Positions 45,806 through 56,896 of a stretch of DNA of 64,000 nucleotides are shown here, one piece after another. The DNA is taken from positions 186,001 to 250,000 of the forward strand of contig MOWL01000007.1 in NCBI GenBank assembly GCA_002110485.1, given 5' to 3'. The position numbers were made by a program, and so were the translations under genes. Numbering within the stretch: the stretch's first letter is position 1; each line of letters opens with the position of its first letter. The notes below the pieces were generated by a model that was given only the letters and a program-made list of their open reading frames with translations, had not been told where the DNA came from and made no database searches. The DNA comes from Emergomyces orientalis (lineage: Eukaryota; Ascomycota; Eurotiomycetes; Onygenales; Ajellomycetaceae).

Positions 45806-47076
45806 TGTATCAATATTCCACTCAACCCCCCCCTGGGTGGTCCTCCTACGACTACACCACCTCTTCACCTCCGCACTACCCCTATTACCCTTCAAACTTC
45901 ACTTCGCCGCACGTCTCTCCTCGCACCAAACGACACTCTCATCGGGCTAGCTATTCGGCTGCAAAGGAGCCTGCAAGCGGCTGGCATTCAATGCCACCGG
46001 GGTATGCGAGCTACTATGATTCAGTGCACAGTTATTCCTCGCCTCCGCGAAAGCACGAAAAAGTAAGTGCTGCTTATGGCGAAAGCCACTACGGGGCAAC
46101 CAGTGGGACAGCGCGTCACCGCTCCTCCATGCCAACTGGAGATCCCTTTCACCACCATCCCACCTCGCCGTGGCGATCGCAGAAACGACCCTTCTTCACG
46201 GATGTGGTTGACGATGCTTTCGATACGCCGCATTCTTCCTCCTACGTGCCTCCTCCTTATGTGCCTCACGGCGCATCATGGACCGGCGCTAGTCGTCGTT
46301 TTGGTGAACCCAGAACGTCGGCTGCGAGACGGAGTGCTGCTGAATACCAATCTTATCGTAAGGCTAAGCCAACCACTGATCAGTCTTTCTACTACAACCA
46401 GGTTCCCGTCTATGATGAGACAGACTCTCCCAAACGCTCGCGTGCACGTCGCGCCTCAACCTCCACCCGCACTCCGCAAAAGCCAAAACCCTCTGCTGCA
46501 GCACCAAAACACGCCAAAGCCACCGAAGCGGACGCCATTCGCATGGGTATTCCTGAAGGCTACTCGATAAAAAATTGGGATCCCAACGAAGAGCCAATCC
46601 TCCTGCTCGGTAGTGTTTTCGATGCTAATTCTCTCGGCAAATGGATCTACGATTGGACGGTATTCCATCACGGAGCGTCTGCCCCAATGGCCGACGTCGC
46701 CGGCGATTTGTGGCTTCTTCTCATCAAGCTGGCGGGCAAAGTAAAAAGAGCACAGGAATGCGGACCGCTCGTACGCAACACCGAAGCGCGGGAGATGGTG
46801 GAAGACTTTTTGGTAAGCGGTGAGAGGCTGTGGCATCGGTTCGAAAAGCTGCTCAAGGCCTGTGAACACTTCATGTGGAGGGCTGCGAAGCGGGAGAGCG
46901 GCAAGGGCGGGCCGGTCATGATGGGACGGAATGCTGGTTGCGAATTTGTCGATTCGATCTTTGGTCGCGATCGCGAGTTGGAGAATACGGAAAAACTGAT
47001 GAATAGTATTCGGCTGTGGGATATGCGTTTTGACGCGAACTGCGACGAGATATTGCGTCGCCCGACTGCAGTCTAA
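45805..47076 (+). CDS. Conserved-looking fungal protein, Tyr/Pro/Ser-rich N-half and helical C-half
   Basis: Single 423-residue frame. Residues 1-240 are disordered: repeated Pro/Tyr/Ser (STQPPPGWSSYDYTTSSPP), His and basic clusters (RTKRHSHRASYS), and SPKRSRARRAS near 210. A folded C-terminal block starts about 245 with MGIPEGYSIKNWDPNEEPI, then LGSVFDANSLGKWIYDWTVF, helices with WLLLIKLAGKVKRA, FLVSGERLWHRFEKLLKACE, and ends IRLWDMRFDANCDEIL. I know this type of protein in filamentous fungi under the uninformative label 'vegetative cell wall protein', which is not evidence of wall location; there is no signal peptide. Basic patches suggest a nuclear or nucleic-acid-linked role (inference). 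The long pyrimidine-rich leader carries two uORFs. Confidence 0.85.
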   Translation: MYQYSTQPPPGWSSYDYTTSSPPHYPYYPSNFTSPHVSPRTKRHSHRASYSAAKEPASGWHSMPPGYASYYDSVHSYSSPPRKHEKVSAAYGESHYGATSGTARHRSSMPTGDPFHHHPTSPWRSQKRPFFTDVVDDAFDTPHSSSYVPPPYVPHGASWTGASRRFGEPRTSAARRSAAEYQSYRKAKPTTDQSFYYNQVPVYDETDSPKRSRARRASTSTRTPQKPKPSAAAPKHAKATEADAIRMGIPEGYSIKNWDPNEEPILLLGSVFDANSLGKWIYDWTVFHHGASAPMADVAGDLWLLLIKLAGKVKRAQECGPLVRNTEAREMVEDFLVSGERLWHRFEKLLKACEHFMWRAAKRESGKGGPVMMGRNAGCEFVDSIFGRDRELENTEKLMNSIRLWDMRFDANCDEILRRPTAV

Positions 47077-50000
47077 TAAGAGCTCGTCGAAATTATTTCA
47101 TTGCGTTCTCTCTCTGTGTTATAGAAAATTGGGAGTGTGGATAGGTGTCAAGTGTCGGGACGAGTTGAAACGGTGTCTCTCTCTCCCTGGTGGATTGGCT
47201 ATTGTTGATATATCTGTGGAGGGTTCGTCTATTATTTTGATATGGGTCGGGGCCGCGCACACCACCCGAAATGATCAAAACGACATGGAAACGTTGCCTT
47301 CCGAATCATGTTTCCAGAGGGGTAAAGCCAAGTGCATGCAACACGTCAAACTTGTTGTCTCATGCAAATCTCCTTTACGACCTATTTCCATCCTCTCCTC
47401 CATTCCGCCAACCTCTAATAGCGAAGATTCTTTCTTTTCAGAATTCCCCCCTGCTTCATTCTTATCCTATACTTCCACGCCTCGCCGGCAAACCTTCACT
47501 AACCCCCCCCTTTTCTCACTTTTTTATACATAAAAGAAAATTCGTATCCGTACAATACACCCTTCAGGTCTCGTTACAAGCTCTGCCTTCATTGCCCCGG
47601 CGCTAAGGATCTGCACTGCATCGCATCGCATCGCATGTCGTTGTACTTTCCAGCTCTCCTTTTTTTCGGCTTCGGCTATGAGCCTCTTTCTGGGTTTATG
47701 GTGTCGTGGGATGATTTATTTAATTTGTTAAACACCCTTTCCCCTTATCTTTTTACTTTCTTGATCGATGCTGTCATCGTTGGCCGTCACCACGCTTGCC
47801 CCCCGTTCCATTCGGTTTATTTTTATCCGCTCATTCACTATTTGCCTTACCTGGGTTGGATCGGAACTGGTTATTTGTGATTTGTGTTTCGTTGTTTGTT
47901 CATGTGCAGTGCTGTGCTGTGCCGTTGGCTGTCTCATATGTCCGTCCCATGTTCGCAATTCGATAAACGCTCTTGAGTCAAATCATAGTACTCGCGTTTG
48001 TTTTTTGTTCAAGTGTTTTTTATGTGGATTGGAATTTGTCATTTAATTGGCTCGGTTTTCTTTGTCGTTAAAAAGAGTTTTTGTTTTGGTTTATGTTACT
48101 GCTGTTGTCATTGCTTTTCTTTCCTTCGATGATACCACTGCTGTTTTGGTTCCCCTCTCTTTTCTCTATTTAATTTACTTTTTGCTATTCATTTTACCAC
48201 TTTCTATTTTGTGTGTTTATTGTTTATTTTCTATACATGTTGAAACCTACCTTTTCTGTCTTGTTTGCCCACCTGTGTCTCTGATCTCGATTCTATATAT
48301 ATTCTACATCCCATACATACATCCATACATAGCTACTTCACATATTTATCCATCTAACTATCGCCCTTCATTTTTGGAAAAGGATAAACCGCAGCAATTA
48401 TCTGTATATACTCCCTGAATGCCTCCGTCTATACTATCAATATTCAAACATATGTCGAAAATCCCATGACTTTGATTACCGCATACCTTTTACCCCGCCT
48501 GGAATTCCCCCTCAACTAGCGCTACCCTACACATGTAGTAGTGTCATCCGATTCCCCCAAAACCTAGTTTACATAGGTACTTTAGTTATCCAACCAAACC
48601 CCTCCATTAGCCGCGGAAGGCCTTGCACGGTTCCCGCGTGTGATCCATGGATTCATGGATCCATGGATGCAGGTTCGACACACCAGCCTTGGAAGTTTTA
48701 TCATATGCTCTGGCATGCCAAGAAAAGCCCTTATGGACCAAACATTCGCGCTAACGTTGGCCAATAAGGGGGTTGTCGTCTTTGGTTAACCGCCCAGATC
48801 GATTAAAGTTTACGAGGACAGCCGTCTCCTTCGCAAACATTGGAGGGGCAATGGGCAGAACAGTGATTATGACTATGACCGTCATGGTGATGGTGATGGT
48901 GGTGTGATGTAATGTGATGTGATGGTGATAGTGGTGGTGATAGGGTTAACCGCCAGTGTCCGTGTTTGTGTAGTCTTTGTATGGTTATTATATATTTTTA
49001 TAATACCCATTATCCATGAAGGATCGATATTATTGAGCCCATCCTGGTGTCTAGCGGGCGCCAAAACGTATTGCGAATGGGGATAGTATATTCAGCCATG
49101 GGGGGATACCTTGTATTATTGTTTGGGTTTACAGGGTTTTGAATGTGTGTTTTAGAAGAACGAATTGAGGGTGGGATCCCGTTTTGTCGTTCTTCCCTTT
49201 TTTTTCTTTTAATCGATGTGGTGATATTGGCAAAGGTTAGTTTCTCCTGATGGATGCACTGTAGTTTTATCCCATGGCATTGCCACGTTGGGGGGTGGAA
49301 CTATAGCTTTGCAATCTCAACATACAACGACGAGGGGATAAATGCCCCTGAAGGCCCGGTTGCTCTAGGTCCACATAATGCATAGCATTGGCCTTGGGAA
49401 ATTTTGCCTACTCTTATGGCGATATATCCCTCTCAATAAAATGGTATTATACGTGAGACCATTCTAGGCTCGTTTAAGAAAGAAATCTCCTCATCCTCAG
49501 ACTGTACAAGTATTATGAAGAGGAGACAGACACACAGCTCGATATCTTAGTTTGGATCCATACTTTGGCAATTCGAAGGGAAAAAGTCTATGGCAACGTG
49601 GGAATGTAAGGACGGCCAGCTATATCGGTGAAGGGAGGTGATGCGCAACAAAGAGAAACCTGCTCCAGAATGGCGGTACCGAAAGAATTTTGGAATTTGG
49701 GGTTGGGTAACAAACCAATGAGCAAATAGCCGTATATTTCGGGGCTGCAGGCTAACAGTCCTCCATCGTTTGTATGGGGGTTGGGTGTATAGAATGAGGG
49801 TAAAAGTATGGCTGCGACTTACCATAACGCAGTTAGTAGCCCATATATATACGTTGTACGCATTTGGTTTGCTGGACGGAGGGTTTAAAATATGTAGAGC
49901 CCAACCAGCCATTAGGTGAAGTTTTGCCGGGTGATGGGAATGACAAGCGGAGAAAAATGGTAGCTTGGATTTCAAAAGAATGTTGAAATTTGCAGTGTTA

Positions 50001-50249
50001 CTGGCACTTGCCAGTCATACCAGGTGCGATATTTTCTATTTCTAACATCCTCTGAAATGCATTTGCAATGTAGTTAGAGATTTAGCCCTGAGTAAATTCG
50101 GTCATATAAGGAGGCCGTCTCCGCCAACCATCCATCTCCCTCTCCACATTGTTAACATAGTCCAACTAGCAATAGTTAAGACAGATCATCATTCCTGCTT
50201 ACCTGATTAAATGTAAACCGAAAGGCCAGATATATTACCCCTTTCTCTT
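47077..50249. other. Intergenic region of 3.2 kb
   Basis: Begins with the 3' untranslated region of the preceding gene, strongly T-rich from 47380 to 48350. It holds a GCATC repeat at about 47621-47636, a dyad built on ATCCATGGAT near 48645-48668 and a GTGATG-type array at 48884-48942. Frames up to 142 codons (49547-49975 minus) are not protein-like. No gene supported. Confidence 0.45.
48884..48942. repeat. Degenerate (GGTGAT)/(GTGAT) array
   Basis: About 60 bp of GGTGAT and TGTGATG units with point changes. Simple-sequence repeat in non-coding DNA. Confidence 0.8.
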
Positions 50250-51841
50250 TTACCAAGACAGCTTCTTCGACGACTCACTGCTGCACAGAGCCTTGCAAAA
50301 TGCCTCCTCCTCTGAAGTCTCCGGATTCGATGTGCCCCCTAGCTTCCCATTCCTCGCAGCAGCCGGCCATATCTCGTGGCCAACCTCCTTCTCTTTCTGC
50401 ACATGAGCCATAACAACCCTTTTAACCAGCTCCTTAACATATGCCACACCCATTTCATCATGAGGATGCAAAGGACCACTCTCATACACGCCCACATTTA
50501 AGTTTTCCTGCACCAGCGTGCACAGCACGCGGTCTTCCTCTTCGATCTGCTTCATGAATGCGTCCATCTCCGCGAACTCCTCGTCCGCACAATTACTGTG
50601 GCGGTAAACTTCATACTCCATGCGTACGCTGGTGGAACTAACGGGTACGCAGCGGGTGAGGTAGAGGTAGACGGAATTGATGGTGACGGCGGAGCTGGGG
50701 AAGACGTACGTGGGGGCCACGTTTGAGTTGTTTCCAGTTGCGTATTCGGGCTTTGGGCGGGCGAAATGTGCGATAAAGCCTTGCTCGGTGGTCACAGCGT
50801 AGTTTGGTAGATCTGTTGTTGCTGCGATGCCGGGGTGGGCGACGGAGCAGTGGTAGCACTGATGGATTAGAAAGATTTGATTTTGTGAGTTTGTTATTCG
50901 CGAGGCGTAGTATGCCTAACTGGAGTTGGAGTGCAGAAAATGGTCTATATATCATCCGGTACCAATGGGATGGAAACTACTTTATATATGAAGGGGGAAA
51001 GTTGAAAAAATGCGGATGATTGTAACGTAACCCAGCGCGGCAGGGCGGGATATAAGTCTCCCGGAAAACAACTTACCTCATTATAGTTATCAACCATCGC
51101 CTTCCAATTATATTTAGCCTCAAAACTCCATGAATGATGATACGAATACTTCTCCATCTCAAAAACACCGAGTCTTTCTTGAGCATCGACTGTCCCACAT
51201 TGCTCATCCCATGATATGGACGGAACTTCTTTAGCATCTAGATTAACCCAGACGAAACCGCAGCGGTCAATGTGGATGTGAATGGAGAAGAGAGAATAGT
51301 GTTCCGGGTTGAAATCAGGTAGGGTCTGGAAACGGGGAGCTTTGGCCAGCTTGCCATTCAAAGCGTATGACCAGCCTTGATTGTGTTTGTCAGTTCACAA
51401 TACAGTGTACAGATGTGAATTTAAGGAGCAGATAACAGACCCGTAAACGCCAGCCTTCTTATACCGAGTAGTTATATCATAAAACAGAGGGGAGAAATCA
51501 ATCAAAAGCATTTCAAACTTACCATGATATCCACATGAAAGAATCTTCTTACCCTTCCCGGACTTCTCCTTGATAACGGGGAATGCCCTATGACGGCAGA
51601 CATTATGGAACGCTTTTAATTCACCGCTACCATCTTTAATGATGAAAAACGGATATCCAGCCATTTCATAGCTGGCAAAATCGCCTGGATTGACGAAGCG
51701 GTTGCTATGGGTGATCTGCAACCATTTCTGAGAGAATATAGCTCGACGTTCCGCTTCGTAGAGCTGCGTTGAATGGTACCACGAGGCGGGCAGTGTTCGC
51801 TGGGTGGACGCTGCCCCTGCTTTCGTTGCTGCTGATGACAT
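50250..51841 (-). CDS. Rieske [2Fe-2S] oxygenase, choline-monooxygenase-like
   Basis: Three exons, 51841-51523, 51375-51077 and 50858-50250, give 408 residues; phases close. The Rieske domain comes first: Cys82-x-His84 in NVCRHRAFPV and Cys103-x2-His106 in LSCGYHG, the second pair at the end of exon 1. The catalytic domain has the mononuclear-iron motif: AMVDNYNE at the end of exon 2 joins CYHCSVAHPG in exon 3, with His209 and His214 as likely ligands and an acidic residue in EEEDRVL probably completing the triad. There is no reductase domain and no clear leader, so a separate reductase is needed. Plant choline monooxygenases and fungal relatives share this layout, which points to hydroxylation of a methyl or quaternary amine; the true substrate is unknown. 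The APC permease 5 kb away could feed it (inference). Confidence 0.9.
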
Positions 51842-52116
51842 GATTCTAGGTCCTATTGCAGCGGACTTGCCTAGTTTTAATGGGATATGCTGGTTTTCAC
51901 GGTGCTAGTGTTCCGCTGCTGGTGATGTTTTAGAGACGAGGGAGTAATAAGTAACAGAAGAGCGGGTATTCTGCAGATGGTCAGTTGGACAATGGAACTG
52001 TCTGCCCACCCGGTTCAAGGCCCAAGCGTCTTCAGTCTGTTTCTATTGGAACGATAAGGGACAGTGGCCGACTGGCCGATAGGAGTCCCCGCCTATTGAT
52101 GCGATGTGAGTTTTAG

Positions 52117-52137
52117 AAAAAAAGGGGGGGGGGGGGG
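52117..52137. repeat. A7G14 homopolymer tract
   Basis: Seven A followed by fourteen G in non-coding DNA about 280 bp upstream of the Rieske start. A G run of this length can form quadruplex structures and is also a common place for sequencing-length error. Confidence 0.9.
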
Positions 52138-53223
52138 TTATATTAGTAGCCTGGCATCATATATCTGACAGGATAATGCGCTGGCAAGTCAATGAATCAG
52201 ATATATTCGCTCTCAGAAACAGCGACGAGAATACGGCCTTAGTCCTCATGGTATGCTTTCATGTTTAAGCTGCCCCTAAACTGATTGACAAGGTCTGCTG
52301 ACACTGTTCTCGATTACAATAAAGGGAGCAGCAAATCAATCATACCCCTAACTACCTAGGGAAGTCTTCGAGGGCCAGTCTGAGACATATGCTCATTAGG
52401 ACGTTTTCTAATATGGGCATAGCATAACATCAAAAATACCCAGGTGGGTATTTGGATCGGGCTTGCACGTACTGTACATGCGCATTCTACAGCACAAACA
52501 CGTTTACGAGCCAAGCTTGATATCTAGCCAACGAACAGATACCGGCGGAGGGATCAAGAAGATACCCAAGTATCTATGTCTTTTGCTTCAAGCCGGTGAT
52601 GTCCTTGTAGCACAATGCAGGACGACGACAAGCTAAAAATTAAAAAAAAATAGCCGGGTGATCACGCCTCAAATACTATTATATATATTTTGTAAACGAT
52701 GAACACGGCCAGGCGCGGATGGATGATGTCGAGATTCAGATCCGATTGTCAGTGTTTGGTGTTGGGCTTCTTAACAACCGCGCTGGGGAATATCGTGTTA
52801 AATGAACATTGATCCGCCATGCCCACGGTTAAGTTACACGTTCCGGGGGGATTTCAAACGCGTGACGGAAGGACCAAGCATCGGTTCGGGGTTTGGTGCT
52901 CAAGCCCCTTTTTTTGTTTGGCCACTCCGTTAGCTTCTTCTTCTCGATCAGGGTGTTCTCATTAATGATTGAAATGCCGGTGACTGCATAGTTACCGAGC
53001 TAGAATTGGGTGCCCGCAGTGATAGATAGCCAGAGGGGGTGATCGATACATAAGGGATAGATAGGGTTCTAGCGAATGCAGCAGCCTATTTGTTTATGAC
53101 GACGGAGGTTGAAATTTAAATGATGCCGCCGTGATTCTAAGCTGGAGGTGGTCCTAAGTTAACTAACTAGTTTACCCACCACGTTTACTTAACCCCAATA
53201 TCTTCCTGCTTCCTACTTCCTAT

Positions 53224-53256
53224 TTCCCAATTCCCAATTCCCAATTCCCAATTCCC
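53224..53256. repeat. (TTCCCAA)4 minisatellite
   Basis: Four perfect seven-base units are followed by a partial one, and preceded by related TTCCT units. Simple tandem repeat in intergenic DNA. Confidence 0.9.
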
Positions 53257-54223
53257 CAACCCTCCAATCTCGCCTCACATAACTACTAGTACCCAACAAC
53301 TACTTGCATCCACCTTGGCCGAGTGAAAATCTTCTCCTGAAGGTTTGCTCTGCCTACCCCTCCTCACTCATGCACGGAAACCAAGAAGCGATCTAGGGGA
53401 GAGTACTCCGTACATCTCCCGTACTCCATACTAGGCCGAACCATAATCATAATCTGTTCTAGGTCCATCGTAGCTAATACGTGGAACCAAGCAATGCAGG
53501 CCGTGAACGAACCTGCGTCTCACTGCTTGACAGCGACTGGCTCAATAGCACAGATAACAAACAGTCTGGTTGAACAAAAGCAAAAGAATCCCTCTAATAT
53601 TTTCTCTTCTTTGTCGTGAAGTGTGTTACCCGTTGATTTTATCTCGCTCCAAAAAAAAGATGCGGAGCCCCCGCTTCATGGCTTGGCATCCACTGCTCTC
53701 TGAATAAGGACTAAATACTGGATCCTAAACATCGAATGGCCATTTTTTTGATGATGGCTTTTCTTTATGGATCTACGGATCGACGTTAACGTTGATGTTG
53801 TTGAAAGTTTACTGCTCAGAGGAGGCCGGAACACGGATCACAGTGGCATCCCTGCTCTGCTTGGTGTTTATATTGCTGCTAGTGGTTCCAGGCCTAAGTT
53901 AGGATAAGCTTTTCTTTTGATTCTGTGTGTTTACAGAACCTGGTAGTGCAGTACTCCGTAACTCAATGGCATTTGAAGAATGTGAGCGATGCCGTACCAG
54001 GAGCTGCAGCGCGATGAAAATACCCCCTTTCCCCCAAGTTAGATTTGCTCAAAATGTTCGTCCTAGCTGCAGGGAATAGTAGAAAAAGCAAAGAGAGGGG
54101 AGGAGACCAAAGATTCCCAGGGAGAAAAAAAAAAAAAAAGAATAAAAAACAAAAAGCAATGGGCCACATTCCGAAAATCAAGGTTCAAATTTAAAATATA
54201 TTTATTCATTAATTATTTAACAT

Positions 54224-55751
54224 TTATTGTTGTGATGAAGCTGCATGATGCAGATGATCAGCACCGCCACAGAGCTGGTCACTGCTCTCCCTTTGTTCCC
54301 CGCCACTATCATACCGCACTTCATACCCAATCGTCTGCACGATCGCATTGTTGGGATTTGCCATGCATTCCTCTTGGTCTGGCTCGCCCTGCTTTGTCGC
54401 TCCATCGTTTTTCTCGGCTACACCGTTCGGAGTTTTATTATTCTGATCCGCGCCTCGCCCTCGTAGGATGGAATTCATGCATCCTTTTCTGGTTTTCTGT
54501 CTCTTCTTTTCGTCGGGACGCAGTGCCTCGTCACTATTTTCGTCGATCGTCCCCCCACCGTAAACATTAGTCAAGGTTTGCTTTGGTTGCACCGACTTTG
54601 TCCCTGCATTATTGGTTTGGCCAGTTGTTGCAGAGTTCGACCCGCCAGAAATGGACAGCTCCAAAAATTCGGTCACCCTCCCGGCCATCAGCCCTGTTTG
54701 GAGATCTGCCATGACACGTTTTAGGCTCGGGATGCAGGCTGTGATTATTGATATGCTGAGCGTTGCTTGGGCCCAGATTGTAGGCTGCACCGCATGCCAT
54801 GTTTTGTCGGGAGGCGTCGAGTTGAAATATAGGTTGTGTGAAGTTATGGAGAATATCGTGAAAAGGGGGACACTGTGAAATAAAATCTAAGTTGATGCAA
54901 TCCGGCCAGGGGCCGGGGGCGGGGGCAGTTCTTGTGTTCACTTACAGGATCCGCATGCAGAAAAAGCTCACAATCGTTAGTCGTTTCCTAGTGGGAAGCT
55001 GGACCTGAAATACTAGAAAGAACGGCAAGATGACAAGAGCAATATCGGTGATAATGCTCAACACAGCCAGCCCAATGTACAGAGCCTGCTGGTTTACACA
55101 TCTTCCTTCACTGAAGTCCCACGGCCGTGGGGGATCACACTGAACTGCTAAGGCGACAATCCCGGCCACCCCCCAGGCAGCAATAACCCCAAGGAGGCAT
55201 CGGCATGCATTTAGGACAGCACTCAGTGGTTTGATGTAAATAATAAGTAAAGTCAGAGCGACTTTAGAGCAAGCCAGCGATGCGATAGCGAGAATTTGGC
55301 TAGCGTAAACGAACTACTTCCATCCCAAATAAGCTTCAAACGATCGAAGAATGGAGAAGAGAAAAGGGGAGGGCACATACCTTAGAAAGAGACTGGAACA
55401 ATTTCTCGCTCAGGGCATTGCGGTGCCGACCAAGGCCATTTGAACAGGCAAAATTAATACATATGGTCTCAGCAAATAGAAGTACCTAGGAACAACAAGA
55501 AAAAATCAGTATAAATCGCTTCGGAAGGGCGGACTAAATAAAGCCGAGGGAAAACCCACTGTAGCTAGCGAGAGTAACATGTCACATAAAACCAGTTTGC
55601 GAAGTACTCTCGCCCGCGATATTAGAGTCACGAGCACCACGATAACGGTTAGGATAAGTAGAAGACAGCTAGACAGTATGACCCAGGCGCCATGGTCTGT
55701 AAGGGTAACTTTCAAAAAAGGCGGTTTAAGAGCCTTCTCATACGGCTCCAT
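54224..55751 (-). CDS. PTH11-like seven-helix membrane protein (fungal rhodopsin-like domain)
   Basis: Four exons, 55751-55560, 55485-55381, 55313-54946 and 54872-54224, give 437 residues; all phases close. Seven hydrophobic segments can be placed: ~21-43 (WVILSSCLLLILTVIVVLV), ~53-75 (MLLSLATVLLFAETICI), ~100-130 (ILAIASLACSKVALTLLII), ~138-162 (GVIAAWGVAGIVALAV), ~175-203 (LAVLSIITDIALVILPFF), ~212-237 and ~262-280 (TIWAQATLSISIITACIPSL). The mid-loop PRPWDF and the end-of-helix ACIPSLKRV are characteristic of the fungal integral-membrane family that includes PTH11-type receptors. The last ~150 residues are a hydrophilic tail rich in Asn, Gly and Gln. No CFEM cysteine domain precedes the helices. 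Role as a surface receptor is inferred from family only. Confidence 0.85.
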
Positions 55752-56896
55752 AGCGGCCCATCGAGGGTGGAGATTCGCTCTCTATAGCGCTGCAACAAAA
55801 ATAAAAAAAGATACGGTTTCATAGACGACAGCTCTAGGTAGGGTAACTAAATCCGCAGCAGAGGACTGCCTTATATGTGAATTTATATATCATTGCACAA
55901 ACAAGGCTGAGGCGCCGGATTGGGCTCAGAAGTGATCGGAATTTGGGGTTATTATTGTGAGCCCTCCATCTCCCCAGATCACGCAGCCAGTCTGAACCAT
56001 CTGGTATAACCACTATCTATGCGAGCATCCAGAGGCTCAAAAAAGAAAATAACAACGCGCTCATCGGGCCTCATTCGTCCAGCGACACAGCAACACAGCG
56101 TTGGATGTGTCGAGGTTTCCGGTCACTGGGTAGATCAGCAATGCAGATGCTTCAATCTTGGTTCAAGAGGCTTGCTGGTGAGCGTTGAATGGACGACCGG
56201 AAGGCTGGATGTCGCACACATCACACTTCTGGGCAGTCATAGGATGGCCCATACCAGATTGATGTGGGCTACTGTGCGCCTTCAATTATGACCTCGAAAG
56301 CTGGAAAACTCTTGAAGTTTTGTGATTGCGGTGAGACCTCGCGGGCTTGGCCAAGCTCCGAATGCGTTGCTGGTCGGGCGTGAAATTGGTGCGAGCTTAT
56401 GGAAACCCAAAACCTGCAAACAGCAAGATAATTTACTTAACAGTCTCGGACGAGGCAGTTTTCGTCAATAAGTACTATGCATTGTGTATCTGGCAATGTC
56501 GTTTTTATCCCACGAGGACTGCTGTCTGACACGTTCAGAGCTCCCCGCAGCCGTGCACCAATTCGAGTCGAGGTACTGAGTGCTCCCTTGGTTGCTCGCA
56601 ACCAGCGTGAATTGCAGAAGGCAACACAAGAGCGGATTTTTTCTTTCACTCGTTCTGCTTTTCATCCTTCATTGTCTGTATGCACATATCGATTATGCCA
56701 TATTTCAACAACGGTTGACAATCCCACGATCGAAGTGTCTCGGCTGCGCTGAGTGATGCTGCCAACGTCCTCTGTCTCCTGAGTAGCAGCCGCGCCTGGT
56801 CCCCGTTATCATCTGCCCGATATTCCACCCAGGACAAGCATATAAAACACACAAAAAGCACATCCACAGCAGTTAATTGAAGTGCCTATATTCAAA
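55752..56896. other. Divergent promoter region, PTH11-like and APC permease genes
   Basis: The 1.1 kb between divergent start codons must contain both promoters. Short frames around 56019-56867 are random in composition. No clear TATA pair or operator was recognised. Confidence 0.5.

Larger units (their letters stand above)
51842..54223. other. Intergenic region between Rieske and PTH11-like genes
   Basis: Holds the Rieske promoter on the left and the 3' untranslated region of the PTH11-like gene on the right. Features are an A7G14 homopolymer pair (52117-52137), a TTCCCAA minisatellite (53224-53256) and two TACTCCGTA words (53404 and 53952). No coding region supported. Confidence 0.5.

Noticed and set aside
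48647..48670. Dyad around GGATCCATGG as an operator or attachment site
   Set aside because: It is built from a tandem ATGGATC/ATGGATT repeat, which gives dyad symmetry by itself; no neighbouring gene start or integrase was found.
51376..51522. Extra exon inside intron 1 of the Rieske gene (KKAGVYGSV)
   Set aside because: The direct join of exon 1 to exon 2 gives a continuous HGWSYALNG motif expected after the Rieske cluster, and the extra piece would interrupt it.
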